Shown here one piece after another: positions 6,131-6,133 of a stretch of DNA of 6,133 nucleotides. A program made the position numbers and the translations under genes. The notes below the pieces were generated by a model. It did not search any database. It was not told the origin of the DNA and worked only from the letters and a program-made list of their open reading frames with translations. Numbering within the stretch: position 1 is the first letter of the stretch; each line of letters begins with the position of its first letter. This stretch comes from Pseudomonadota bacterium (GTDB taxonomy: Bacteria > Desulfobacterota > DSM-4660 > Desulfatiglandales > B25-G16): contig DAOVRY010000056.1 in NCBI GenBank assembly GCA_030633645.1, forward strand, positions 1-6,133. Reading direction: 5' to 3'.

Positions 6131-6133
6131 TCA

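Overview
The window is the 5' part of a bacterial ribosomal-protein superoperon, entirely on the + strand. Ten complete genes run in the classical order rpsL, rpsG, tuf, rpsJ, rplC, rplD, rplW, rplB, rpsS, rplV. All ten proteins have family-typical lengths and intact signature motifs. I see no frameshift or premature stop. The str genes (rpsL, rpsG, tuf) run directly into the S10 genes (rpsJ onward), with only 15 nt between tuf and rpsJ. Both sets are therefore probably read as one long transcript, or as one starting before rpsL and another before tuf.

The organism is a bacterium of moderate G+C. EF-Tu carries a Cys-rich insert (C-x-C-x4-C-x2-C) in the segment after the SALK motif, which I associate with Desulfobacterota (former Deltaproteobacteria) and some relatives. 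Fused str-S10 order also fits that group. This placement is an inference from sequence style, not from a search.

Layout: 1-168 is a nearly symmetrical, non-coding, nested inverted repeat (MITE-like) that begins at the window edge. 169-297 is the rpsL leader with a plausible sigma70-type promoter. 298-1177 holds rpsL and rpsG. 1178-1431 is a 254-nt non-coding gap where fusA (EF-G) normally sits. It holds a second palindromic element: TTGGTT-type units on the left, a GC-rich 9-bp hairpin, and AACCAA-type units on the right. It ends in a perfect Shine-Dalgarno for tuf. 1432-6077 is a compact run of tuf, rpsJ, rplC, rplD, rplW, rplB, rpsS and rplV. 6078-6133 is non-coding and ends in a third hairpin where rpsC would be expected to begin shortly.

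The genes act together in translation. S12, S7, S10 and S19 are 30S proteins (decoding site, mRNA/tRNA path, head). L3, L4, L23, L2 and L22 are early-assembling 50S proteins around the peptidyl transferase centre and exit tunnel. EF-Tu delivers aminoacyl-tRNA. The coding content is ordinary. The points worth a second look are the missing fusA with a repeat element in its place, the EF-Tu cysteine cluster, three separate palindromic elements in or beside a normally streamlined operon, and a few start-codon and residue oddities. I found no evidence of a new multi-gene system.
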